A DNA stretch of 11,197 bases, taken from assembly GCA_014860175.1 (NCBI GenBank), contig JACZKF010000571.1, forward strand, positions 1 to 11,197. Direction: 5' to 3'. Position 1 is the stretch's first letter; every line of letters starts with the position of its first letter. The notes under the pieces were generated by a model. The model was not told the DNA's origin. It worked only from the letters and a program-made list of their open reading frames with translations, and made no database searches. This DNA is from Desulfuromonadales bacterium (GTDB lineage Bacteria; Desulfobacterota; Desulfuromonadia; Desulfuromonadales; JACZKF01). Of the stretch, positions 1 through 6,649 are shown in pieces. The translations under genes and the position numbers were made by a program.

Positions 1-1
1 G

Positions 2-946
2 GAGATCACGGTCACCGCCAGCCTCGGCGTCAGCCTCTACCCCAAAGATAGTGGGGACGGCACCACCCTGATCCGCGACGCCGACATGGCCATGTACCGG
101 GCCAAGAGAGATGACAGTAACAACTTTGCTTTCTATTCCCCGGAAATGAACCAGCGAATCCTCGCAACCCTGGAGCTTGAGGGTGCATTGCGGCAAGCTC
201 TCGAACGGGAGGAGTTTTGTCTGCACTACCAGCCCAAAGTCGATCTGGCCAGCGGCCTTGTCCTTGGCTGCGAAGCGCTGGTTCGCTGGCATCACCCTCA
301 GCGGGGGATGGTTTCGCCGGCCGACTTTATCCCTCTAGCCGAAGAGACGGGGCTGATCGTGCCCCTCGGCACCTGGGTTCTAAAGGAAGCCTGTCGGCAG
401 GCAAAAGCCTGGCAAGACCAGGGAATGCCGGAGCTGTGCGTCGCCGTCAACCTCTCCGCGCGGCAATTCCGCAAAGGAGATCTCCCCCAAATCGTTCGGG
501 AGGTTCTGCACAGCACCGGACTCGACCCGCGCCTGCTGGACTTGGAGTTGACCGAGAGCATGGTCATGGACAACCCCACCGAAGCGGCGCAAACGATGCA
601 ACACCTCAAGAATTTGGGCGTGAGCCTGAGCCTGGACGATTTCGGCACCGGCTATTCGAGCCTTAACTATCTGCGCCACTTCCCCGTGGATAGTCTCAAA
701 ATCGACCGCTCTTTCATCCGCGACGTGGCCACCGACCCAAGCGGTGCCTCCGTTGTCACCAGTATCATTGCCATCGCCCATAACCTGGGGCTGACCGCCG
801 TCGCCGAGGGCGTCGAGACGCGCGAGCAGCTCGCTTTCCTGGCTGGCTGCGGTTGCGACATATTTCAGGGATATCTCTTCAGCAAGCCCTTGCCGGCAGA
901 GGAGTTCACCACCCTTCTGGGTGAGAGGCGGCGGCTCACTGGCTAA
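2..946 (+). CDS. GGDEF-EAL protein, C-terminal part (c-di-GMP phosphodiesterase domain), 5' truncated by window
   Basis: The frame is open from the first bases, so the start lies outside the window and 314 residues are visible. The first ~45 residues are the tail of a GGDEF domain (ASLGVSLYP, then DADMAMYRAK). A complete EAL domain follows. Its signature is EALVRW (Glu codon at 272), and all usual metal and catalytic motifs are present: NLSARQF, ELTES, DDFGTGYSS, LKIDRSF, AEGVET and QGYLFSKPLP. From family knowledge this domain hydrolyses cyclic di-GMP to pGpG in the cytoplasm, and the intact motifs suggest it is active. Whether the cyclase half is active cannot be judged because the GGDEF motif is off the window. 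The sensory N-terminus is also unseen. It is followed at 1010-1030 by a likely terminator and then by a second GGDEF-EAL gene on the same strand. Confidence 0.93.
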   Translation, partial: EITVTASLGVSLYPKDSGDGTTLIRDADMAMYRAKRDDSNNFAFYSPEMNQRILATLELEGALRQALEREEFCLHYQPKVDLASGLVLGCEALVRWHHPQRGMVSPADFIPLAEETGLIVPLGTWVLKEACRQAKAWQDQGMPELCVAVNLSARQFRKGDLPQIVREVLHSTGLDPRLLDLELTESMVMDNPTEAAQTMQHLKNLGVSLSLDDFGTGYSSLNYLRHFPVDSLKIDRSFIRDVATDPSGASVVTSIIAIAHNLGLTAVAEGVETREQLAFLAGCGCDIFQGYLFSKPLPAEEFTTLLGERRRLTG

Positions 947-1009
947 ACGAACTGGCTCGGAGGAGATCCCCATCCTAGAAGTCACCGGTGCCAGCACAGT
1001 TTTCCGGCG

Positions 1010-1030
1010 GTCTCGGTACCGGGACTTTTT
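1010..1030 (+). terminator. Putative Rho-independent terminator after the first GGDEF-EAL gene
   Basis: Arms GTCTC (1010-1014) and GGGAC (1021-1025) pair with one G-T wobble around the loop GGTACC. Five T residues follow immediately (1026-1030). The stem is short, but it sits 64 bases after the stop codon, where a terminator is expected. It would separate this gene from the next c-di-GMP gene. Confidence 0.45.
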
Positions 1031-1180
1031 CAGACAGGGGAAAAGGGGCCATTTTCTAGACGTTCTTTTTGGCAGTTAAAAGGTGCGGAAACGGCTTCTC
1101 AAAATTTGATCTTCTATTTTTCATAGGGATTTTAAACTACTTCAACTGCAATCAATCTATCGATCACATTAGGAATGATA

Positions 1181-3655
1181 ATGGAAGAATTATGGCCTAA
1201 GAATATCGATATAAGTAAAAGTGACAATCCTCTGGTCTTGATCGTCGATGACGATAAGTTTATGCGCTCTCTCCTTCGGGAAACGTTGGAAGAGGGGGGA
1301 TATGCGACTGTCGAGGCCGACTGCGGCATTCGCGCCCTCCAAATGGTCGGTGAACTTTCCCCCGATATGATTCTCCTAGATATCGTTATGCCGGGATTGG
1401 ACGGCTTCGAGACCTGTCTGGAACTGCGCCGGGACAGGAGATTGAAAGATATTCCGATCCTCATGATCACGGCCTTGGAGAGCCCTGAGACCATTCACCG
1501 GGCTTATGCCGCCGGGGCCACCGATTACCTTGTAAAGCCAATCGTCCGGCCCAACCTCCGCCACCATGTGCGCTATCTGCTCCGGGCGCACCGGACCTCC
1601 GAGGATCTCCGGAAGCAAAAGGAGCGCCTGCTCCAGGCTCAGCGGATCGCCCGTCTCGGCGATTGGGAGTGGAATGAGCGATCCGAAGCCCTGCATTGTT
1701 CTCGGGAAGCCCTGCGCATCCTGTTACAACCCGAATCCTCCTCCCCGATTCCCTTTGCGGCTTTTCTCAACACCATCCATCCGGATGACCGTGAGAAAGT
1801 GCAACAATCGTTTCAAATGCTTCTAGAGCAGGATTGCTGTTTTAACCTGGACTTTCGTTTGCAGTTGCCGGATGGCAGCACCCGGGACGTTCATGGCCAG
1901 GGAGAGACGGTTCCCGGAGGAGCGGGCAAAGTCCGGCTCCTCGCGGGGACCCTCCAGGATATTACCGAGCGAAAGGCTGTCGAAGAAAAACTCCTTCTTT
2001 CCGCAAAATTCTTCGAAAACAGTAGTGAGATGATCATGGTTCTGGATGACCATGGACGCATTATCGACGTGAATCCCGCATTTTGTCGCTTAACCGGAAG
2101 AAGAAAGGGGGAGGACATTGGTAGATTCTTTACTGAAAGTGGGGCGATCCACCTGGACGTCCAGACCCTCCGGAAACTCTGGGCCGAAGTGGATGCAATG
2201 GGAAAATGGCAAGGAGAGGTATGGCATCGGCCTCGAGGCGGAGAACCATTTCCCGCTTTAGTTAATGTGGATGCGGTGAAAAAAGGCATCGACGAAATCG
2301 GTTTTTATATCTGGTCGGCTACAGACATTTCAAAGTTGAAGGAAACTGAAGAGCGCATCCGGCACCTGATCAGGTACGATTTTTTGACTGACCTGCCCAA
2401 TCGTTCCCTCTTCCATGAACGCCTGAATCAGATCCTGTCGGCCGCAACCCGGCGCTCGGCCCTGGTAGCGGTTCTTGCGCTTGACATCGATAGTTTCAAA
2501 GAATTCAACGATACCCTCGGGCACATGATGGGCGATGAAATTTTGCGCAAGGTGGCGCAGCGGATAAAATCATGCGTTCGGGAAAGTGATGTCGCAGCGC
2601 GTCTAGGGGGGGACGAATTCGCCATTATCCTTTGGGATTTGAGGGATTCTGAAAGCGTAGCCGTGGTGGTACAACGCATTCTTGAACTCCTCGCATCTTC
2701 TTTCCTCATTGAGAACAGGGAATTTTTCCTGAGCACAAGTGCCGGAATCGCTCTCTTCCCAGATGATGATCGGACCGTGGAAAGTCTGGTGAACAAGGCC
2801 GAAGCCGCCCTGAAATTTGCGAAAAAACAGGGAGGAAACCGTTTTCATTTCTTTTCGGAGGCGATGAATACCCGGGCACAGGAGCGGCTTTCCATGAAAA
2901 CCGCGCTGCGATATGGTCTGGATCGAAACGAAATTTTCCTTCATTATCAACCCAAGTACAATACCAAAAGTGGCGTCCTGGTCGGAATGGAGGCTTTGGC
3001 GCGTTGGCAAAATCCAGATCTCGGGTTAGTCCCCCCCTCCCGTTTTATCCCTCTGGCTGAAGAAAATGGCTTAATCATTCCTTTGGGAGAGCGAGTTCTT
3101 CGTTTGGCGTGCACCCAAAATCGTCTTTGGCAGGAACAGGGTTTTTCTCCCTTCCGGATGGCGGTGAACCTCTCTGCTTGCCAGTTCCGAGAAGATAATT
3201 TGGCAGAAAAGGTGGAGCGGGTTCTCTCTGAGGCTGAATTAAGTGCGGAATGGGTGGAACTGGAAATCACTGAAAGCGCAATAATGCAAGATACCGACCG
3301 GGCAATCTCCGTTCTGAAGCGTCTTCGCGACAAGGGAATCCGCATCGCTCTGGATGATTTCGGAACAGGCTATTCTTCTCTTAGTTATTTGACACGTTTT
3401 CCCGTCGATTCATTGAAAATAGACCATTCCTTCGTTAGGAACATGTTCCGCAACGAGGGAGATGTTGCGATCGTGCGGGCGATCATCGCTATGGCGCACA
3501 GCCTCGGTATTAAGGTTATCGCTGAAGGGGTAGAGACGGAAGAGGAAAGAATTTTTCTGCTTAGGGAGAATTGTGACGAAATCCAAGGGTATCTTTCTCC
3601 GATGCCTCAGGCGAAGGGAGAAATAGAAAAACTGCTCCCGGAAAAGCAGATTTGA
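1181..3655 (+). CDS. Response regulator with PAS-PAS-GGDEF-EAL output (c-di-GMP turnover)
   Basis: An 824-residue cytoplasmic signalling protein, numbered from the ATG at 1181. That start is preferred because AGGA (1171-1174) lies 6 nt upstream; the in-frame ATG at 1175 would have no spacing. Domains in order: REC (about 18-135; acidic DDD, phospho-acceptor D67 in LLDIVMPG, T97, K119); a PAS-like fold ending in DITERK (about 150-262); a second PAS (about 270-388); GGDEF (about 393-555); EAL (about 570-812). The cyclase signature GGDEF is at 476-480, and the inhibitory RxxD site (R467-D470) lies five residues before it. EAL at 604-606 is accompanied by NLSACQF, EITES, DDFGTGYSS, LKIDHSF and AEGVET. 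Both synthesis and hydrolysis of c-di-GMP are therefore possible, presumably switched by phosphorylation. No transmembrane segment is seen. No intact partner kinase lies nearby; only a kinase fragment follows. Codon usage looks more A/T-rich than in the right-hand genes. Confidence 0.95.
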   Translation: MEELWPKNIDISKSDNPLVLIVDDDKFMRSLLRETLEEGGYATVEADCGIRALQMVGELSPDMILLDIVMPGLDGFETCLELRRDRRLKDIPILMITALESPETIHRAYAAGATDYLVKPIVRPNLRHHVRYLLRAHRTSEDLRKQKERLLQAQRIARLGDWEWNERSEALHCSREALRILLQPESSSPIPFAAFLNTIHPDDREKVQQSFQMLLEQDCCFNLDFRLQLPDGSTRDVHGQGETVPGGAGKVRLLAGTLQDITERKAVEEKLLLSAKFFENSSEMIMVLDDHGRIIDVNPAFCRLTGRRKGEDIGRFFTESGAIHLDVQTLRKLWAEVDAMGKWQGEVWHRPRGGEPFPALVNVDAVKKGIDEIGFYIWSATDISKLKETEERIRHLIRYDFLTDLPNRSLFHERLNQILSAATRRSALVAVLALDIDSFKEFNDTLGHMMGDEILRKVAQRIKSCVRESDVAARLGGDEFAIILWDLRDSESVAVVVQRILELLASSFLIENREFFLSTSAGIALFPDDDRTVESLVNKAEAALKFAKKQGGNRFHFFSEAMNTRAQERLSMKTALRYGLDRNEIFLHYQPKYNTKSGVLVGMEALARWQNPDLGLVPPSRFIPLAEENGLIIPLGERVLRLACTQNRLWQEQGFSPFRMAVNLSACQFREDNLAEKVERVLSEAELSAEWVELEITESAIMQDTDRAISVLKRLRDKGIRIALDDFGTGYSSLSYLTRFPVDSLKIDHSFVRNMFRNEGDVAIVRAIIAMAHSLGIKVIAEGVETEEERIFLLRENCDEIQGYLSPMPQAKGEIEKLLPEKQI

Positions 3656-3732
3656 AAATGCCTTTGTCCGTTAGGAGAATCGCCGGCTGAAATAGAGTTG
3701 CCATGCATTATTCGTTCTTTGCGCTCACCCGG

Positions 3733-3919
3733 TCTACCAACGCCATCAAATTCACTGGCCAGGGAGGGATTCATATTACCGTTCGCCCACAAGGAAGTTT
3801 TCTGGAGATCACCGTCGCAGACACGGGACCTGCTTTTCCAGAGTTTCTCGCAGGCGGACAGTTCGTTGACCCGCAGGTATGGCGGCTCGGGATTGGGTCT
3901 GGCCATTTGCAAAGGCCTG
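3733..3919 (+). pseudogene. Histidine kinase HATPase_c fragment, frameshifted and internally deleted
   Basis: Two adjacent frames together rebuild part of a sensor-kinase ATP-binding domain. The first frame (from 3733) gives the N box and G1 box: STNAIKFT, then LEITVADTG, ending near 3829. The second frame (from about 3836) gives FQSFSQADSS, RRYGG and GSGLGLAICKGL, ending near 3919. A normal domain has about 11 residues between DTG and FQSF; here only about 7 bases remain, so roughly 26 bases were lost and the frame shifted. The dimerisation, sensor and any receiver domains are absent on both sides. The fragment begins about 80 bases after the REC-PAS-GGDEF-EAL gene and runs straight into IstA-like sequence. 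It cannot make a working kinase. The ADSS-RRYGG style is typical of hybrid kinases, so it may be the remnant of a former partner of the upstream regulator, but that is inference. Confidence 0.72.
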
Positions 3920-4288
3920 ACAGTAATGGTGCGGGCCTACGCCGACCAGCTGAGCTTCATTCATAACGGAGAGACGGTCGGCACGCACCGACGTCAGTTC
4001 GGCCGGGACAAGACGGTCTTCGATCCCTGGCACTATCTGGATGTGCTCGAGTACAAGCCCGGGGCGCTACGCAATGGCGCCCCCTTTGTGTCATGGGATC
4101 TGCCGGCCCCCCTCCAGCAGACGCGCACCCTGCTGAGCAACCGCTGCGATGGGGATCGGCAGTTCGTCGGCATTCTCGCTGCTGTTCCCACGCACGGCCT
4201 GGAGGCGGTGACGAGGGCCTGTGCAGCGGCATTGGCAGAAGGCACCGTCAGCCGTGACCTGATCCTGAACCTCCTCTGCCGCTCTGGC
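3920..4288 (+). pseudogene. istA: IstA transposase C-terminal fragment (IS21 family)
   Basis: The translation matches the C-terminal region of IS21-type IstA: VRAYADQLSFIHNG, then DKTVFDPWHYLDVLEYKPGA, then LRNGAPF, ending near LILNLL at about 4276. The catalytic DDE core and the N-terminal DNA-binding region are gone. The 5' edge is fused in frame to the second half of the kinase fragment. The 3' edge runs past the normal end without a recognisable IstA tail and changes into IstB in another frame. It has no start codon of its own and is non-functional. Identification comes from recognised family motifs; a database match would show how many residues are missing. Confidence 0.8.
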
Positions 4289-4325
4289 GATGAGCCTTCA
4301 GGTTCCCCGTGCCCACCGCCGGATC

Positions 4326-4709
4326 CGGCAGGCGATCCGAAGCGGCAAACGCGGGCGCCACTTCAACCTGGTGGACTTGGTCAATCAGTTAGAGCAAGAG
4401 AAGCTCACCGGCCGCGGCGGCAAGCTGGCCGAGAGCCTGACCCGCCTCGATCTGGTCGTGCTCAATGAGTTAGGATACCTGCCGTTTTCCAAGAGCGGCG
4501 GACAGCTTCTGTTTCACCTGATCACCAAGCTCTACGAGCGCACCTCGCTGCTCATCACCACCAATCTGACCTTCGGCGAATGGCCCCAGGTTTTCGGCGA
4601 CGGCAAGATGACCACAGCGCTTCTCGACCGGGTCACCCATCACTGTGAAATTGTCGAAACCGGGAACGAAAGCTGGAGGATCAAAACCAGGAATTCCGAC
4701 CACCACTGA
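4326..4709 (+). pseudogene. istB: IstB transposition helper ATPase, C-terminal fragment (IS21 family)
   Basis: An open frame from the ATG at 4290 becomes IstB-like at about 4326 (AIRSGKRGRHFNLVDLVNQL) and continues through LDLVVLNELGYLPFS, GGQLLFHLITKLYERTS, FGEWPQVFGD and ALLDRVTHHCEIVETG to a TGA at 4707-4709. IstB is an AAA+ ATPase that helps IstA select target DNA. The N-terminal half, with the Walker A nucleotide-binding loop, is missing. The Walker B aspartate, normally LDELGYLPF, is Asn here (LNELGYLPF). Both defects should abolish ATPase activity. The preceding bases (4290-4325) have no clear family match and mark the join to istA. The frame itself is intact for about 128 codons, which suggests the deletion is not very old. 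Confidence 0.82.
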
Positions 4710-4717
4710 CCCTCTGA

Positions 4718-4765
4718 GGTGGGTCAAAATTGGACGCCGATGGTGGGTCAATTTTCAATGCCGAT
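4718..4765 (+). repeat. Two tandem 24-bp terminal repeats at the right end of the IS21 remnant
   Basis: Two adjacent 24-base units (4718-4741 and 4742-4765) share 19 of 24 positions. Both begin GGTGGGTCAA and end GCCGAT. They are followed by TGACA, ending at 4770. Multiple terminal repeats of this kind are the IstA binding sites at IS21-family ends. The end of the element is set here because the flanking DUF748 reading frame begins at 4771. Confidence 0.75.
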
Positions 4766-4770
4766 TGACA

Positions 4771-4967
4771 ATGAGAAATAGCTTCCCTTTTCCGACCGCA
4801 TAGCCGAGATAGCGGGCCGAGTAGGGCGTAGTCGGGGAAAGTTCGATGTCGCTGAAGCGGATTTTCAACTTCAGGAAAAGATTTTCCTTTAAGGGATTGA
4901 TGCTGCCGACAACGGTCAGGGGAGACTGGTTCTGCAGATGACCGCGTAAATCGATCGCGGCCGGATG
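4771..4967 (-). pseudogene. DUF748 (AsmA-like) protein fragment interrupted by the IS21 element
   Basis: Read on the minus strand from 4967 down to 4771, one frame gives about 65 residues typical of DUF748 proteins: AIDLRGHLQNQSPLTVVGSI, then FSDIELSPTTPYSARYLGYA, then VGKGKLFL. DUF748 proteins are very large AsmA-like envelope proteins, so this is a small internal piece. The frame is closed upstream by a TGA just before an AGG codon, and downstream it runs into the IS terminus at 4770. The C-terminal part that should lie beyond the element is not found near 3700, so it was lost with the left IS end. The fragment has no start and is non-functional. Recognition rests on the SPTTPYS...GYA.GKGKL pattern. 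Confidence 0.72.
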
Positions 4968-4972
4968 CCCCC

Positions 4973-5152
4973 TTAATCAATTCGCAGTGTCCCCTCCTCC
5001 GTAAGGGTCACCGTCGCACCGGCATCCGGGGTCCCTTCGACCGGACGGGTAAGGACCGACTTCAGATAAGGTAGTACGCAAAGTGTTTCGCGCGCCTCGG
5101 CCGAAGCGACCAGAGCCCGGGCCCGGGCGGCTGGACAAGAGCGTTTGGAATG
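4973..5152 (-). other. Unidentified minus-strand open stretch, possible gene-end remnant
   Basis: A minus-strand frame is open for 59 codons, from just after a stop at 5153-5155 to a TAA at 4973-4975. It reads in part LVASAEARETL, VLPYLKSVLTRPVEGTPDAG and TLTEEGTLRID. The composition resembles real protein, and it ends just before the DUF748 fragment, in a different frame. I do not recognise a family and see no convincing start or ribosome binding site. It may be the broken C-terminus of a gene damaged by the same rearrangements, or a chance open frame in GC-rich DNA. Confidence 0.25.
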
Positions 5153-5159
5153 CTAAAAA
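5132..5159 (+). promoter_or_regulatory. Candidate sigma-70 promoter for the PRC-barrel lipoprotein gene
   Basis: TGGACA (5132-5137, five of six to TTGACA) is followed after 16 bases by TAAAAA (5154-5159, four of six to TATAAT), with TGC directly before the -10 as in an extended -10. A purine-rich leader of about 45 bases then leads to the ribosome binding site. The match is moderate and untested. Confidence 0.35.
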
Positions 5160-5200
5160 AAGAAAGAAAAGAGAGAAAAAATCCATCCATTCTGAAGCAG

Positions 5201-5206
5201 AGGAGA
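5201..5206 (+). promoter_or_regulatory. Ribosome binding site fixing the lipoprotein start at 5213
   Basis: AGGAGA lies 6 bases before the ATG at 5213. The in-frame ATG at 5150 would add 21 highly charged residues in front of a clear signal peptide and has no comparable site, so 5213 is the start. Confidence 0.75.
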
Positions 5207-5212
5207 CACGTC

Positions 5213-5722
5213 ATGAAGAGACTCGTACTTTCTGCAATGCTGGCCTTGATTCTTTCACTCGGGGCATGCGCCGGGAAAGAACGGACCGGAGTGGCCGTGG
5301 ACGTTCCGACCTACTCGCCAGCTGCGGAAGTCATCGGTATGAGGGTGGTGGACATCCAGGGGCAGCCGGTCGGCCAGCTGGAGAATATCGTCGCCGACTG
5401 GGAAACCGGTCGGATCGGCTACGGAGTCGTCTCCATCGACGGCAATCCTTACCTGCTCCCTTGGTCCGCCATCAGCATCAGCGCCGCTGAGCCGTCCGTC
5501 CTGCGTCTGAACGTCGACCGGCAGAAGGTGGTGACGGGCCCCAGGTTCCAGCGCGGAACGCCGATCTCCCAGGCCACCACCATTCAGATCCATCAGCATT
5601 ACGGGATATCTCCGATCTGGGAGGAGAAGGTCCGCGAACGGCCGCGCCCTGGTACGCCTGCCATCACCGACCCGAGTTATCCGACCGGAAATATCCCCTC
5701 CACCGGTATCCCCGGTCGCTAG
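5213..5722 (+). CDS. PRC-barrel domain lipoprotein
   Basis: A 169-residue protein with a lipoprotein signal peptide: MKR, a hydrophobic core LVLSAMLALILSL, then lipobox LGAC with the lipidated cysteine at C19. The residue after it is Ala, not Asp, which in the enterobacterial rule favours the outer membrane. Residues about 36-90 form a PRC-barrel-like unit: VIGMRVVDIQGQPVGQLENI, a DWETGRIGYGVVSI stretch, then LLPWSAI. PRC barrels are small beta domains that bind partner proteins or RNA; periplasmic versions are common but mostly uncharacterised. The C-terminal ~35 residues are rich in Pro, Gly and Thr and probably disordered. The gene stands alone on its strand, with its own candidate promoter and a strong terminator. 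Its role is unknown; a structural or stress-related envelope function is only a guess. Confidence 0.88.
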   Translation: MKRLVLSAMLALILSLGACAGKERTGVAVDVPTYSPAAEVIGMRVVDIQGQPVGQLENIVADWETGRIGYGVVSIDGNPYLLPWSAISISAAEPSVLRLNVDRQKVVTGPRFQRGTPISQATTIQIHQHYGISPIWEEKVRERPRPGTPAITDPSYPTGNIPSTGIPGR

Positions 5723-5730
5723 ACGAGCAC

Positions 5731-5759
5731 GAGGCGGGGAATCATCCCCGCCTCATTTT
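5731..5759 (+). terminator. Strong Rho-independent terminator after the lipoprotein gene
   Basis: A perfect 10-bp stem (GAGGCGGGGA at 5731-5740 with TCCCCGCCTC at 5745-5754) closes on the tetraloop ATCA and is followed by ATTTT. It lies 8 bases after the lipoprotein stop. The convergent minus-strand thioesterase gene ends at 5781, so the hairpin may also help stop that transcript, although no T tract follows in that direction. Confidence 0.85.
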
Positions 5760-5780
5760 CCGATCCTTCCCTCCAGAGAA

Positions 5781-6638
5781 TCAGGTCCGCTCCCGGATCA
5801 ATCCTTCCTGAGCGACCGAGGCGACCAGCTTGCCGTCGCGAGTAAAGATCCTTCCCTGGGTAAACCCGCGCGCATTGGAGAGATTGGGGCTGTCGGTCAC
5901 GTAAAGCAGCCACTCGTCCATGCGAAAGTCACGGTGAAACCAGAGGGCGTGATCGAGGCTCGCCTCCTGGAACTTGCCTTCGTTGGCCGGGACGCCGTGG
6001 GGAAGGCCCGCGGTGGTGATCAGGCCGTAATCGGAGGCGTAGGCGAGCAGCGCCTGATGCAGTCCCCGGCCGTCCGGCAACCTGCCGACGGCCCGCATCC
6101 AGACGCGGGAAAAGGGGAGATGGATGCCGGAGGCATAGGGGTTGACTGGGGTGACCGGACGGATTTCGATCGGAAACTCGTGCAGGAACTTCTCCAGGCG
6201 CAGGTTGCGCTCGCGCATCCTGCCCAGGGCTTCAAGCAGCGGCGGGAATTCGTCCGGTCCGGGAACGTCGGGCATGTTCGCCTGGTGCTCCATCCCCGCC
6301 TCATCGACCTGAAACGATGCCGTCATGGAGAAAAGCGGCTTCCCCTTCTGGATCGCCACGACATGCCTGGTGGTAAAGCTCCGCCCATCCCGGAGCCGCT
6401 CCACCTGGTAGACGATCGGCGCCTTGTCGCTCCCCATGAGCAGGAAATAGGCATGAAAGGAGTGGACGGCGCGATCCGGGACCGTTCGCTCGGCGGCGGC
6501 GAGTGCCTGCCCGAGCACCTGGCCGCCGAAGAGGCGATCGAGTCCGAGGTCCTGGCTTCGGCCGCGAAAAAGATTCTCCTCGATCTCCTCAAGTTCAAAC
6601 AGGTCGTACAGGTTCTGCGCCACCGGCTCTTCTCTCAT
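5781..6638 (-). CDS. tesB: Acyl-CoA thioesterase II (TesB family)
   Basis: A 285-residue cytoplasmic double-hotdog thioesterase, almost the same length as E. coli TesB (286). It hydrolyses acyl-CoA to free acid and CoA. Family hallmarks are visible: FGGQVLGQALAAA (about 37-49), HSFHAYFLLMG, the D203 region YASDYGLITT, S227 in ASLDHALWFHR, DEWLLYV, ARGF, and Q277 in VAQEGLIR. These match the E. coli triad Asp204/Thr228/Gln278 with an offset of one and Ser in place of Thr, a conservative change. The start ATG (6638-6636) is preceded by AGGAAGG, which overlaps the end of the ligase gene; the gap from the ligase stop is 11 nt, so the two are almost certainly co-transcribed. It is the last gene of the operon. 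It may recycle CoA from slowly metabolised acyl-CoAs made by the neighbouring ligase; chain-length preference cannot be read from sequence. Confidence 0.92.
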   Translation of the reverse strand: MREEPVAQNLYDLFELEEIEENLFRGRSQDLGLDRLFGGQVLGQALAAAERTVPDRAVHSFHAYFLLMGSDKAPIVYQVERLRDGRSFTTRHVVAIQKGKPLFSMTASFQVDEAGMEHQANMPDVPGPDEFPPLLEALGRMRERNLRLEKFLHEFPIEIRPVTPVNPYASGIHLPFSRVWMRAVGRLPDGRGLHQALLAYASDYGLITTAGLPHGVPANEGKFQEASLDHALWFHRDFRMDEWLLYVTDSPNLSNARGFTQGRIFTRDGKLVASVAQEGLIRERT

Positions 6639-6649
6639 CCCATCCTTCC

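Larger units (their letters stand above)
3920..4770 (+). mobile_element. IS21-family insertion sequence remnant (left end lost, internal deletion, right end kept)
   Basis: The stretch contains the C-terminal part of the IstA transposase, then the C-terminal half of the IstB helper ATPase, then a right end. The right end carries two 24-bp direct repeats (4718-4741, 4742-4765) and finishes in the dinucleotide CA at 4770, as IS21 elements do (TG...CA). IS21 elements are normally about 2-2.5 kb; here about 0.85 kb remains. The left terminus, the IstA catalytic DDE region, the IstA stop and the IstB Walker A region are missing. It is therefore immobile. The left edge abuts a kinase fragment and the right edge abuts a DUF748 fragment, so at least one deletion ran outward from the element. 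Confidence 0.8.

Noticed and set aside
1071..1090. TGGCA followed by a TGC, like a sigma-54 -24/-12 promoter before the REC-PAS-GGDEF-EAL gene
   Set aside because: The GG and GC pairs are 12 bases apart instead of the required 10.
5116..5127. CCCGGGCCCGGG palindrome
   Set aside because: Self-complementary with no loop or T tract. It lies in GC-rich DNA and is most likely chance.
5060..5212. Possible c-di-GMP (GEMM) riboswitch before the lipoprotein gene, suggested by ACGCAAAG
   Set aside because: The other conserved GEMM segments and the paired stems are absent.
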